Below, one piece after another: positions 1-10,476 of a stretch of DNA of 64,000 bases (position 1 is its first letter; each line of letters opens with the position of its first letter). The position numbers and the translations under genes are program-made. A model generated the notes under the pieces. The model did no database searches. It was not told where the DNA came from and worked only from the letters and a program-made list of their open reading frames with translations. This DNA is from Timema cristinae (Eukaryota; Arthropoda; Insecta; Phasmatodea; Timematidae), in assembly GCA_039000515.1 (NCBI GenBank), contig JBCFYV010000935.1, positions 59,096,346-59,160,345 on the forward strand, written 5' to 3'.

Positions 1-357
1 GAAAATGTTCGTCACATTATTATATTTATGTCTTGTATTAGAATGATTCATTGCTTACAAAAGACAAAGAATATTCGGGATGATTTTAGAAGTGATTGAT
101 GACGCTTATTATAAATCAGGTACTTTAAACGGTACATTTAACTGTATTTTCTCAAGAAATCAAATAAATTATTGTAAGGGATCATTTTTGAAAGGATAGG
201 ATATTCAAATAAAGAAATAAGTTTCAGAGAAGCAAACAGAAAAGAATCGCGTACTGATGGGTAGGGGTATGGTCACTGTTCTTATAAGCAGAAATGTTAA
301 AATAAAAAATTTAAATTCAACACAAACGGCATAAAATGCAATTCAACCTCATTCCTC
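1..357. other. AT-rich unassigned sequence
   Basis: AT-rich DNA with no recognisable coding, RNA or repeat signal up to the target duplication of the first SINE. Confidence 0.4.
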
Positions 358-369
358 TATTCCGTGCAA

Positions 370-624
370 CCCGCCTCGGTGGCGTAGTTGGATAACGCGC
401 TGTCGTGTTGAGCTCGACTGCTGAGAACGGGGAGATCGAGGTTCGAATCTCGGTCGGGTGAACTGGGGGTGGTTTTTCCTAAATGGTTTTATACTCTCCC
501 TCCACGCAAATGCGGGTTCACTTCCTCTAATTAAAACCTTCCCAATTCCTAATTCATTAGCGTAATTAGTACTTAGAGCGTATAACCTGAACAGGTAGTA
601 AGACGCGGTGCTATTATTATTATT
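370..624 (+). mobile_element. S2 tRNA-derived SINE, full length with target duplication
   Basis: The head carries box A-like GTAGTTGGATAACGCGC and box B-like GGTTCGAATCTC. It is followed by the shared central body (TTTTTCCTAAATGG, CTCCACGCAAATGCGGG) and the shared tail. The tail reads AACCTGAACAGGTAGTAAGACGCGGTGC, with substitutions that keep the hairpin, and ends in (ATT)n. The 10-base target duplication ATTCCGTGCA lies at 359-368 and 625-634. Translations across it are noise. Confidence 0.9.
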
Positions 625-635
625 ATTCCGTGCAC

Positions 636-1225
636 CAACAAACGCACTGCGAGTCCATCTATATGTTTTCATAATTTATTTTTTATGTTAATCATTAAAA
701 TGTTTTATCATTTGTAATATTTTTTAGCTCCATTACATAATAATAATTATTTTAATTCATTTATTTTAATTTGCTAAGTTGAAAATCTTTCTTACAGAAA
801 ATTCATTTAATTCGGTAGTTCCTTAAATTTTTGTTCCTCAATTTAATCTAATTAAATTGTACTGTTTTGTCAATACTTGTTTGAATTATTCTTTACACTG
901 TTAGTTAAATCGTGATCTGTCCAAATACGATTGGTCGAATCTCTATTTGCCCAGGCACATGCCGAAATACCAATAAAAATCGGATTTTACCAAAATACAT
1001 TGAGCTTTGCCCAAAACTGGTGGACAAATCGCGATTTGCTCGTAACATATACAAAAAGATAAAGAGTGAAAGGAAATAACGCAAAGACAAATCAGACGAA
1101 GGTAAATAATCATTAGCCTCTAGATAAGTTTTATTAATTATTATATTTTACTACACGTCTTACTGCTAGCTATGTCTATCTGCAACTCACGCTAATTTAA
1201 GGAAAACAATGTTAATCATCATACA
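636..1225. other. AT-rich unassigned sequence
   Basis: No gene or clear repeat recognised. The only feature is a run of short alternating motifs (GATTTG, TTTGCCC) around 910-1040. Confidence 0.35.
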
Positions 1226-1315
1226 CCCCCATCAGTTAGCCCGGCTGGGATTCGAACTATATATGAGGTCAGGGCTGAGCATACCAGTAGAGCACTCTGG
1301 CACTGACTTTGCACA
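1226..1315 (-). repeat. tRNA-like pseudogene or SINE head fragment
   Basis: The reverse complement has a box B-like AGTTCGAATCCCAGCC downstream of a degraded D-arm-like AGAGTGCTCTACTGG. No cloverleaf can be closed, so it is tRNA-derived rather than a tRNA gene. Confidence 0.45.
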
Positions 1316-1409
1316 CCACTGGTATTATTTTCACTAGCAGGAACTATTTTTTTCATATAGAGCTACATTTAAGTCCCGATATAAGTACAGATTTGAAGAA
1401 TATGTAACA

Positions 1410-1958
1410 CCCGCTTCAGTGGCCGAATGGTCTAAGGCGTACCTCTCGTATTAGATTGGCCTGCTGACGACGGGGAGATTGGGGTTCAAATCCTGGGTAG
1501 TTCTATTGAGTGTTTTTCCTAAATGGTTTCCCCCTCTCCTTCCACGCGAATGTGGTTATATTATCTCTAAAATGCTTCCTTCCTCATCCCTATCACATTA
1601 GAGTAGTTAATTATACGGGGTGACCTGGGGTCTAAGGGTAAAGTGTCAGACTTTTGTGCTGGGGGTCCGGAGTTCAATCCTCGGTCCCGGCACATATTTA
1701 TCTGATTACCAAACCCTTCCTTCACCTCTGACAAGACGTGTATTAATCACAACTTGTGAATGTGTGGAATGCCAAGCCTCCACCGTGGTTCGGATCCCAC
1801 GTTAAACTGTAGGTCCTCCATTCCATCTCACAATCACCCTACCATTACACATTAGCGTAAGAGCGTATAACCCGAACGGATAGTAAGACTTGGTGCTAAT
1901 ACTACTAATTATCATACGTGTGTATTACCTGAACAGGTAGTAAGACGATAAAAAAAAA
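1410..1958 (+). mobile_element. S3 SINE split by a nested S1 SINE
   Basis: The Leu/Ser-like head (AGTGGCCGAATGGTCTAAGGC) begins at about 1410 and box B-like GGGGTTCAAATCC follows. The shared body runs to about 1617. After the S1 insertion the S3 tail resumes with ACCTGAACAGGTAGTAAGACG and a short poly(A) to about 1958. Confidence 0.85.
1619..1906 (+). mobile_element. S1 SINE nested in S3
   Basis: Nearly full-length S1: head GGTGACCTGGGGTCTAAGGG, box B GAGTTCAATCC, body GGTTCGGATCCCACGTTAAA and shared tail. The flanks AATTATACG (left) and AATTATCATACG (right) look like a target duplication with a small indel. It must be younger than its S3 host. Confidence 0.88.
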
Positions 1959-1959
1959 T

Positions 1960-2640
1960 GTAATTGTCATTGCACGTGTACATAATCTTTGGTGATTAGA
2001 GCTCTTAAATAAAACCTTTACAAAAGATAGAACTCAAAACTCAAAGGACAGTACGTATGATCACCCTATTCATAACACACTCTTCAAATCGTGGCAAAAC
2101 TAGTTCGACTTTTGATCTTAAAAACATGGACTTGGGCGGTTTACACGCCGTGCACGCGCACGTGAAGGAGGAGGTGGATGCATAGACTCTGGAGGGTAGT
2201 TTTGGTTTCTGGTCCAAACTGAGTTACTTGTGGTCGAAAAGCTGTTTGCCTCTTGGGAAAGGAAGAGGGATAGAAGGGTCGGTTTAAACCCTGACAAGTA
2301 AACTGGACACAACACTCATTAGAGCCATAACACGAAAGCCCATCCTTACATCGCCAGACCTTAACCCCTTTAAATCCCCCCTCCCACCAACACTCACACC
2401 CCTTGCCTTGCTCAATTTCTATACCGCTCCCATTCGACCCGATCTTTAGTCCCGCCGTTGCTTGCCACATCGCAGTAACGGCTTGCCCCCATTATACCCA
2501 AGCTCTGTAAGCCAAGTAAAAACAACCTTATCGACATTAGTTTCCACTGAACAGGTTTTAATTTGGTTTTAGTTCTATCTCTACACACGCGGTTAACCTA
2601 TTGTCCTCTTTTCTTTTTTCTTTTTTTTACAAAAAGTTAA
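1960..2640. other. Unassigned; GC-richer patch
   Basis: 2120-2500 is noticeably less AT-rich than its surroundings and includes GC-rich purine or pyrimidine stretches. Overlapping minus-strand frames of about 65 and 109 codons cross it, with no recognisable domain and no clear splice structure. I see no gene I can support. Confidence 0.3.
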
Positions 2641-2654
2641 ATCTTTTATAATAT

Positions 2655-3215
2655 TTTTAATTTCTCTCGACCACTCGAAGAAAGAAATATTGTGATAATA
2701 AAAAAAAAATTAGCTCAAGATTTTGATAAATGTCGACGTTTCATGACCCCCCCCCCCCCCCCCATACAGAAAAAGTGGTTTCCGCGATGCCGTCTGTCTG
2801 TTTTGTATCTCGGACTAAGCCGAAACTACTTTACCGATCGGGATAGAATTTAATATCAAAGTTTTTCATAAGGTCCACACGAGGAGTTTATGTAATTTGA
2901 CATTCAACCCTAAAATTAAGGGTAGTTTACTGAAAGGCAAAAAAAGAGAGGGAAAAAAAATCGATTTTCTTGAAATTTTCTCCAACGATTTTGTTTAAAT
3001 TTTGTATCTAGACTTTCTTTTAACATTACAAACCAAATAGCAATTTTCATTTTCTCGTGAAAATGACTCTTGAGTATACTTTACATTGGCATAATGTATC
3101 TACAGTTATTTGAGATACGAAATAACTTATCTTTGTAAAGATGTAGTACTGTTAAATATAAAACGCTTTTATTTGAAATTATTTTTTCTAAACCAATATT
3201 TTCCGAAAAGTAGAC
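2655..3215 (+). repeat. R1 dispersed repeat, copy 1
   Basis: Shares ordered blocks with 10477-11310, 46890-47350 and 56520-57328: a hairpin start (TTTCTCTCG...GAAGAAAG), ATATTGTGA, GTCGACGTTTCATGACC, GACCGATCGGGAT, AAATTAAGGGTAGTTTACTG and TATTTGAGATACGAAATAAC. A 17-base poly(C) run at 2747-2763 replaces a short C run in the relative at 56.9 kb. It has no coding potential and its class is unknown. Confidence 0.7.
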
Positions 3216-3220
3216 TAAGC

Positions 3221-3259
3221 ATATATATATATATATATAACATACATACACACACATTT
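3221..3259. repeat. (AT)n and (CA)n microsatellite
   Basis: Alternating TA of about 20 bases followed by a short CA-rich stretch. Confidence 0.9.
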
Positions 3260-3499
3260 TTATTCAAGTCTGAAAATAAAATTGATGATGATGCTCTTTG
3301 GTGGACAGATGTGTTCTTATTTTTTTCAATGTTTCTGTAACCGTGTATATAATTGCATTATGATATTTGGTGGAGTGTTTATGTAACAATTCCTTTTATA
3401 AATCGTATATAAGTTTTTAGTAAATATTTCTATTTTAAGATAAAAAAGAGAAAAGTATTTGCTGTACACGGTGCCATTTATTTTTTAAATTACAGTATC

Positions 3500-4010
3500 T
3501 ACCCGCATCGGTGGGCACGCAAGGGGATAAACTTAAATCTTGTTTGGTGAAGTTCGCTGGTCACGTAGAGGTAGGAGTTTGAATCCCGGAAGTGCACTCA
3601 AGCTGTTGGGTTTTTTTCCTAAGCTGTTTTCTACCCTTCCTCCACGCAAATACAAGCACATTTAATCTAAATTATACCTTGTTGGAGACCTGGCGGTCTA
3701 GGGGTAAGGTGTCAGACTTCTATGCTGGCGGCCGGGGTTCAATCCTCGGTCCCGGCACAGATTTATCTGATTACCAAACCCTTCCTTCACCTCTGACAAG
3801 ACATCTTGTGAATGTGGGGAATGCCAGGCCTCCACCGTGGTTCGGATTCCACGTTAAACTGTAGGTCCTTCATTTCATCTCACAATCACCCTACCATTAC
3901 ACATTAGCGTAAGTGCGTATAACCCGAATGGGTAGTAAGACGTGGTGCTAATAATAATAATAATATAATAATATACCTTGTTCTTATTCTCTTAGTGTAA
4001 TTAAATGCGA
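3500..4010 (+). mobile_element. S4 SINE split by a nested S1 SINE
   Basis: Head ATCGGTGGGCACGCAAGG and box B-like GAGTTTGAATCCCGG, then the shared body to the insertion point. After the S1 copy the host resumes with TCTTAGTGTAATTAA, matching the expected body position. Confidence 0.82.
3684..3972 (+). mobile_element. S1 SINE with perfect target duplication, nested in S4
   Basis: Full S1 unit (GGCGGTCTAGGGGTAAGGTG through GTAAGACGTGGTGC and a TAA/TAATA tail). The flanking repeat ATACCTTGTT lies at 3674-3683 and 3973-3982. The tail hairpin reads CCCGAATGGG here. Confidence 0.92.
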
Positions 4011-4014
4011 TATT

Positions 4015-4110
4015 TAACGTCCACTTCCTTATGACACAGATTATATCGACACACGACTTACAAACCGACGCAGCACACCTGATTCTACTCACTTATATCC
4101 AGTGCCTAAA
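4015..4110. repeat. Dispersed motif block related to 4820-4900 and 44405-44500
   Basis: The three places share the order ACGTNCACTTNCT, a TATATCGACACAC-like stretch, ACTTATAAACC-like and CAGCACACC-like motifs. It is a small unclassified repeat. Confidence 0.4.
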
Positions 4111-4299
4111 TATTTACTCTTTGAAGATTAGTTCGAATAAGAACACAATTAGTAAATATCTTCATGGCCACCCGCTATCTTACTTAGGTATTCTAAGTTT
4201 GTGATCGGGATTTTTTAACCACTTAGCTATGGAGACTAACTGAACTCTTGCTTTTCAACAACAAGAAATAAACGGGATACTTTTCATTTTTGAATATGT

Positions 4300-4352
4300 A
4301 TACGTCTCGCGGGCCGGATGTGGCCAGTGGGCCGTGAGTTTGTGAACCCTGG
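4300..4352 (+). mobile_element. hAT-like transposon right end
   Basis: GCGGGCCGGATGTGGCC followed by GGCCGTGAGTTTGTGAACC and a terminal CCCTG resembles hAT termini that begin CAGGGGTTCACAAACTCAC when read inward. It abuts a beheaded S3 SINE. The partner end was not located. Confidence 0.5.
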
Positions 4353-4547
4353 TTACTCTATCACTAGACTTGACTGACGATGATGGAGAGATTGGAGTTC
4401 GAATCTAGGGATGTTTTTCCACTTTCTATCCGCGCAAACGCAAGTGCACTTCCTCCAAATTCAATTTTACTCTTCCCTAACACATTAACGTAATTAGTAC
4501 ATAAGCGAATAGCCCCGAACTGGTAGTAAGACGCCGTGCTAAGATAA
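4353..4547 (+). mobile_element. S3 SINE lacking its first tRNA half
   Basis: Starts inside the head (TTACTCTATCACTAGACTTG), with box B-like GGAGTTCGAATCT, the shared body and a tail ending GTAAGACGCCGTGCTAA. The missing 5' part coincides with the hAT end. Confidence 0.75.
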
Positions 4548-4550
4548 TAC

Positions 4551-4791
4551 TTAGCACCGCGTCTTACAACCGATTCAGGTTATACGCTTAAGAACTAATT
4601 ACTCTAATGGGTTAGGAATTGGGAAGATTGAATATAGAGGAAGTGAACCTGCGTTTGCATGGGGCGAGAGTGGAAAACCATTTAGGAAAAAAAAAACCCA
4701 GATCACCCAAACGAGATTATAACCTCGATCTCCCCGTCATTGGTAGTCTATTTTACTGCGAGGGTAGCGCGTTAGACCACACAGGTGGGTC
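4551..4791 (-). mobile_element. S3 SINE in tail-to-tail inverted pair
   Basis: The minus-strand S3 starts three bases after the plus-strand copy ends (GTGCTAAGATAATACTTAGCAC). Body and head (CTGCGAGGGTAGCGCGTTAGACC) are complete. The facing copies can fold into a hairpin of about 190 bp per arm. Confidence 0.85.
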
Positions 4792-4815
4792 TAATAAAAA
4801 AATAAAAAACAGAGT

Positions 4816-5035
4816 GTCAAACGTTCACTTTCTGAACTGACTAATTATATATCAGCACACCACTTATAAACCAACTTAAATCTAGAACAGTCACAACACC
4901 CAGCCCGCCGCCCCGGCAGTAAATTCATCACTGTGAAACGGTAAACCCATATTTCAACAATGATTAATAATGGTAGACAGACACGCTAGCAACTGAGCTA
5001 AGGTGTCGGACAACACCATGCAGTAAGGTCAGTCA
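4816..5035 (-). repeat. tRNA-like fragment with associated dispersed block
   Basis: 4816-4900 resembles 44405-44500. 4978-5020 reversed contains CTTAGCTCAGTTGCTAGCGTG, a good D-arm, but no matching T-arm at normal spacing. A degraded SINE is the simplest reading. Confidence 0.45.
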
Positions 5036-5095
5036 TTATTAGCTCACCCCTTCCGGTATTAAGTCCTGGCAAAGTAAAGGATGAAAATATAATAC

Positions 5096-5126
5096 TTTAT
5101 ATATATATATATATATATAAACTTAG
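5096..5126. repeat. (AT)n microsatellite used as insertion site
   Basis: Alternating TA flanks the S1 copy on both sides (about 5098-5119 and 5411-5424), as if the SINE inserted into the array. Confidence 0.8.
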
Positions 5127-5410
5127 GGTGACCTGGGGTCTAGAGGTAAGGTGTCGGACCTCTGTGCTGGGGTCTGGGGTTCATTCCTCGGTCCCTGCAC
5201 AGATTTATCTGATTACCAAAACCTTTCCTCCCCCTCTGACAAGACGTGTATTAATCACATCTTGTGAATGTGGGGAATGCCTGACCTCCACCGTGGTTCG
5301 GATCCCACGTTAAACTGTAGGTCCTCCATTTCATCTCTCAATCACCCTACCATTACACATTACCGTAAGTGCGTATAACCCGAACGGATAGTAAGACGCG
5401 GCGCTAATAA
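5127..5410 (+). mobile_element. S1 SINE in an (AT)n array
   Basis: GGTGACCTGGGGTCTAGAGG head, box B-like GGGGTTCATTCC, standard body and a tail ending GTAAGACGCGGCGCTAATAA. Confidence 0.9.
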
Positions 5411-5528
5411 TTATATATATATATAACCACACAACTTACCTATTATATTTTCATTGTATTCACTGTAATTTTTTGTTCTTTGTGTACGTGTGCATGTGTG
5501 TGTATGTGGACATATCCGCTTCTGTACA

Positions 5529-5790
5529 TCCACGGCGGAAATTCTCCTCGAAGCCTCTTCCTTTGCTTTTCAAGCAGTCTTAGCGGATTATCCCTCCCAT
5601 TTGAAGCAATGGCGGGCAAACAAGAAGCTCACAGCAGAATCACACTCGACCGCTCTCTCAGCCATTGTTGTTTTGGGTGTCTTCACAAGGAACTGCCTGT
5701 AGGGAAGGGGGGGGGGGGGATGCTTTCACCCAGAGCTGCTTATTCGCATTCATTTCCTCTCTCCTCCTACAGATGAGGAGCCAAGGGGAA
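5529..5790 (+). other. GC-richer patch, possible exon, unproven
   Basis: A frame open at about 5529-5700 runs into a 13-base poly(G) at 5707-5719. CTCTCTCCTCCTACAG at about 5756-5771 looks like a splice acceptor in front of ATGAGG. The peptide matches no family I know, and the poly(G) argues against coding. Confidence 0.15.
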
Positions 5791-5832
5791 AGACGAGGTG
5801 ATGGGTGAGGGAAGTAGCTCGTTTCCATTCTC

Positions 5833-5920
5833 CCGTGGGTAGCTCAGTGGATAGAAGAGAATCCGAACCATGGACTGATGGGCACTTTTCCCCCACCTTC
5901 CATGCAAATGTTGTGTTGAT
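5833..5920 (+). repeat. SINE fragment with tRNA-like head
   Basis: GTGGGTAGCTCAGTGGATAGA gives a D-arm-like start, followed almost at once by the shared-body block CACCTTCCATGCAAATG. An internal deletion removed the T-arm. Confidence 0.5.
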
Positions 5921-6175
5921 TTAGAGTCGCATAGCAACTATCTTAAGCGAGTCCATTTCTTGTTCCGTTTGGAAGAACGGCCATGAGTTTAGACCCCGGT
6001 ACTATGATGACTCTTTAAGTTTTATGTTCCCCCAAACTAAAAAAAGCTGGTCTTATAATTCTGTCTTATCTATCGGTCATATATAGTGGCAGATTAAAAA
6101 AAAAAATTATTCCACCCCTCGAATTAAAGAGGTTTTATTATTAACTTATTTTTGAAAATAGAAATTCTGGTTACG

Positions 6176-6330
6176 CTGACTGAACGCAGAGTTCGTCTGG
6201 TTTGGTTTACCTGTGACGGGAGGGTCTGGATTCGAATCCCGGCCAAGCTTACTCAAAGTATGTACGGATTCCCCATTCTCCCTCCAAGTAAACCCTTCCT
6301 AATCCACACCACAATAATGTAACTATGCAA
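6176..6330 (+). mobile_element. S4 SINE fragment
   Basis: GTTCGTCTGGTTTGGTTTAC, box B-like GGATTCGAATCCCGGCC and CATTCTCCCTCCAAGTAAAC match the S4 head and body; the front and the tail are missing. Confidence 0.6.
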
Positions 6331-6846
6331 GTATTCAGACTTGGCGTAAAATAACGGACAATCCAGACAGAAACTACAGTTGACCGAGCGTAGCCAGGTT
6401 CTGTTGTAACGTAACCATTTGGTATTTTATCTGTTTGCCCGTCCAGATCTTACGTGTTAAATGTAAAATTTTGTATCGACATTCTTTGAACCTGGGCCAC
6501 ATGATGTTACTATGGGCTTACATAGTTTTTCAATATGTTTATACGTTTCAATATGGTGGACGCTCAAAAGGTTTTTTGTTTGTTAGATCATCTCATTTGT
6601 TTCGAATTTATAATTCTAAGCAAGGGATCGAGTACGCATTTCCCCCCCCCCCCCCCATTTTCGTGAGACTGACGTCCTAAACTACGTGAACCACTATTAA
6701 GTAAAAATATCTACATCAAATCCAAGGAGAAATTTTAAGAGATATTTAAACTTGAAATCCAAAGAGACAGTAGTAACCATAAGAACAAGACATATTTCTT
6801 AACATTATGTCTTTGAATATAAGGATTAAGGTCTATACTAAGCTAA
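6331..6846. other. AT-rich unassigned sequence
   Basis: Contains a 15-base poly(C) at 6642-6656. No gene or repeat family recognised. Confidence 0.35.
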
Positions 6847-7126
6847 GGTGACCTGGTGGTCTAGGGTAAGGTGTCAGACTTCTGTGCTGGAGGTCCAGGG
6901 TTCAATCCTCGGTCCCGGCACAGATTTATCTGATTACCAAACCCTTCCTTCACCTCTGACAAGACATCTTGTGAATGTGGGGAATGCCAGGCCTCCACCG
7001 TGGTTCGGATCCCACGTTAAACTGTAGGTCCTCCATTTCATCTCACAATCACCCTACCATTACACATGAGTGTAAGTGCGTATAACCCGAACGGGTAGAA
7101 AGACGCGGTGCTAATAATAATAATAG
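6847..7126 (+). mobile_element. S1 SINE, full length
   Basis: Complete head-body-tail with box A TGGTCTAGGGT, box B GGGTTCAATCC, tail hairpin ACCCGAACGGGT and (TAA)n. No clear target duplication found. Confidence 0.9.
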
Positions 7127-8676
7127 TAGTTTTCTTCTCAATGAGTATTATTTAAAACTACATAAATATATGCCTAGATTGTATCATTGTCTATAAATAA
7201 AATAACAAAAGAATGTGCGATTATAAATATTTGCTTAAGTAACTCTTTGAAGCTGCTTGGTTTATTTACACAAGCTTTCAAGAAATAGGTTTCGGTCTGT
7301 TAGTAAACCTAGACTTATTTAATTCGCTGAGTAATAAAGGTCATTCCTTTTAAAAGAATTAGCTTAGAGCATGAAACTTTACAAGCCAATTTTACCAAAG
7401 CCTCCTTGAGGGAAACGTAATTTAAATTAATCCCGGGTTTTAGCCGCTAGTGACCTCATTGTCGTATTTTTGGGGGTGGCAGGAAACAAACGTATCTCCT
7501 AATAGAGCTTCCCTCTATTAGCGTCAACGTTACGTTCTGCATGCTGAGGACACGTAATTAATCAATACACGTCACAATCAACAAGTCAGGTATCATTGTT
7601 TCGACGTGAAAAGCTGGGTTTGTCACTCAACAAGCATCAATTTCGAAATTTTTTTTAGGTTATAAAGCGTTTCGATTTGTATACAGCTTTGATCATAGAA
7701 AGACTGATGCGATAAAAATGACGTATTACTTTTTCTATGACTTTTTATGAATATAGACTAATGAACCTAGCATATTTTATGTGAAAATTATGTTTAGAAT
7801 TTTCTTTAAAAAAAACAGAAATCACTCAAATATGAAAGTAAACAGAATATCTAAAAACATACATTTTCACAATTCCATTTCATTCACTCAATTTGTGTGT
7901 TATCTTACCTTTCGTCTCCAAATAATGTTTAAAGTTTTTTTTATCATTCTCTTTTATTTTGGCCAGGACATTGCTTTGTGTCCCTTATTCTTATTTGAGG
8001 ACGTGATTTTTGTTTTAAGATATAATGTTTTTGATATTAAACGTGTCCAAGCCAAAATTTACTTTAACACTTGTCATCACGTACGACTAATAAAAAATTG
8101 TTCTCCCCACATTTTATGAATAATTAGTAACAAGAAATGCTATGAATTTTGAAGAATTCGTTTTAAGTGATTGTAAGGCAAGCCTACCGAAAACAAACGA
8201 AGAAAAGGTTTTTAAGATGATGCCGGTATCTATTTTTTACTTTCGTTACTCTATTTTCCTCGTTACTACCTCATTAGTGAGAAATATGTGGATAGCCCAG
8301 ACAAGTGGTAGAAGCGCGGGAAAATAGCCCTAATCCTGTTAAGAGCTTGTAAGGCGACAAGAATCTAATTTTAACGAAGCTGTCTCACTAAAAAAAAAAA
8401 AGCGCATGTTGAAAACTGTCGAACACACTAACAACATCTCCAGGAAATATTATTTACACCATGGTCTACTTTCTTGTCTAAGTTTAGACGCTACTAAAGT
8501 CAACAGTGGCCTACATCACCCCCTCAAAAAAAATTACAATACTGGAAGTATACATTCACGACAGGATTTTTTTTAAAAGAATTTTTAGTGGAAACGTTCA
8601 GAAACTCCAGCTATTTAAGAATTGATCTTATTATTTATCGAAATGGATTTACAAGGCATCACTATCTTCCTATAAG
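7127..8676. other. AT-rich unassigned sequence
   Basis: About 1.5 kb without recognisable repeats. A plus-strand frame at 7781-8119 is low-complexity F/I/N/K-rich translation typical of AT-rich noncoding DNA. 7430-7600 is less AT-rich but shows no domain. Confidence 0.4.
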
Positions 8677-8685
8677 ATTAAAAAC

Positions 8686-8952
8686 ACTCGCCTCGGTGGC
8701 GTAGTTGGCTAACGCGCTATTTTCGAGTTGAGCTAGACTGCCGAGGACGGGAGATTGAGATTCGAATCTCGGTTGGGTGAGCTGGGGGTGGTTTTTCCTA
8801 AATGGTTTTCCACTCTCCCTCCACGAAAATTCGGGTTAACTTTCTCTAAATTCAACCTTCCCATTTCCTAATACATTAGCGTAATTAGTACTTAAACGTA
8901 TAACCCGAACGTATAATAAGACGCGGTGCTAAATAAATTTAAAAATAAATAA
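8686..8952 (+). mobile_element. S2 SINE with target duplication
   Basis: CGCCTCGGTGGCGTAGTTGG head, box B-like AGATTCGAATCTCGG, shared body and tail. The 9-base ATTAAAAAC lies at 8677-8685 and 8953-8961. Confidence 0.88.
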
Positions 8953-9286
8953 ATTAAAAACTTTACATTTTAAGTATTAAAATTAAAATAAATTCTTAAA
9001 AGGGGAAACTAACTTTTCTATGACGATTTTTCACCCAAAACGAAGCAGTTCCTAGATCATAATAAATAGTCATAAATATGGAGCTATCGGTTGTTTGTGA
9101 TTTTGAATCTCGACAGTGCGTCCCTCATATTAAGGAGAGCCCTATGACTGAGTGGTGAGGAAAATCAAATAATCCGGATATCATGTCTGAGACAACTGCA
9201 TGGTTTGGTTACTCTTGGGAAACATTGTCATTTGTTCTCGTTTTTGTGTGATCAATCTACCTCTACTCAAATATAAGACAAGTTTT

Positions 9287-9455
9287 GCAACGCTGGTAGG
9301 TCGAGGTTTGCCAGTAGCTCCTACTTACCCCAGTACACCACCTTCAGACATGACAGAGAGAGGAGATTTGGCAACGCTGGTTAGTCGAGGTTGCCAGTAG
9401 CTCCTTCTTACCCCAGTACACCACCTTCAGACATGACTGAGAGCGATGATATTTA
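9287..9455 (+). repeat. 84-bp tandem duplication
   Basis: Two copies of a unit starting GCAACGCTGG (9287 and 9371) and containing ACCCCAGTACACCACCTTCA, diverged at only a few positions. A third start (GCAACAGG) follows. Confidence 0.85.
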
Positions 9456-9459
9456 GCAA

Positions 9460-10476
9460 CAGGTGGCTTTTTTCCATAAGATCATAAGAGATAAGACCTA
9501 CTGTTCCCTCAGAGGTGATATTGGGTTTAATGTTCTTGGAGAGCATAAAATAAATTTATAATCCTTACAGATAGAAAGATGCGGGGCAAAAAATAATAAT
9601 ATAAAAAGATACGTTTAGCTTGGACGATAATAAAGACGATTACTAGGGTGATCTAATTTTGTATTACTGTACTACGAATGAAATGAGTAATTTTATTATA
9701 TTCTTGTTATTTGTAACATATTATTATTATTATTACCTTAATATCACCTTTGAAGAGCTTTTGTGATGATTATATTCCCTAGTATAAAGTATCCCGGAAA
9801 TATATACGGGCTTTTGTGAACATTTTTGTTGGAACGTTGTTGTAAAATTAATTGTAAAATGAATGGTAAAATTCACTGGTAAAATACGTCAAGAGACAAA
9901 TATTGTTTTATATTTTGTTAAAAACTAAATAAAACAAAAAAAAAATTGCTCCGAGAGTACCGAAAAGCTTGGGAGATGAATAATAATAATAATTATAAAA
10001 TGGAATTCTACAATTTTACATTGGCATTTTTAGAAGATACTTTTATTTAATGAACCAAATGGAACAATACTCACTCTATCTCTTCTTCCGTATTTTTGCC
10101 CTTAAGTAAAAAAATAAATATTGTTACATTATTTTTTAAAAATAAATTAAAGCCCTGAGCATTCTTATTAGTAAGCCTCAAAACGATATTAAATTTGCTT
10201 AAAACCAAGCACTACTTAGTTATACGTTTGGAAAAAAAAAGCCAACTTATTTGCCCTTTTTTGAATGAAAGTTAATTAGTTTCTTGAAAGGTTTCTCGCT
10301 TCTTAAAATAGCTCTTGATAGTTAGCAGCACTTAATTAACATAATGACTCTTTAAACCCCTGCCTCCGTTTACCAATACATTTGCTCATGGAAAAACTGT
10401 TAAAGTGAAGCAGATATAGGTTTTCATACAGTACCTATCTACTGGAGTTAATATTTTTATAATAAACAGTTGTTTT
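9460..10476. other. AT-rich unassigned sequence
   Basis: Short ATT/TAA runs and three close copies of a GTAAAAT-type motif at 9840-9885. No gene recognised. Confidence 0.35.

Noticed and set aside
349..672. 107-codon minus-strand frame, and similar frames at 22755-23108 and 27707-27970
   Set aside because: They are read-throughs of S2 SINE sequence; the same peptide phrases recur wherever an S2 copy lies.
2141..2470. 109-codon minus-strand frame
   Set aside because: Trp/Gly/Cys-rich translation of a GC-richer patch, overlapping another frame; no recognisable domain.
7781..8119. 112-codon frame as a gene
   Set aside because: Composition is F/I/N/K-rich as expected from AT-rich DNA; no motif, no start context or splice evidence.
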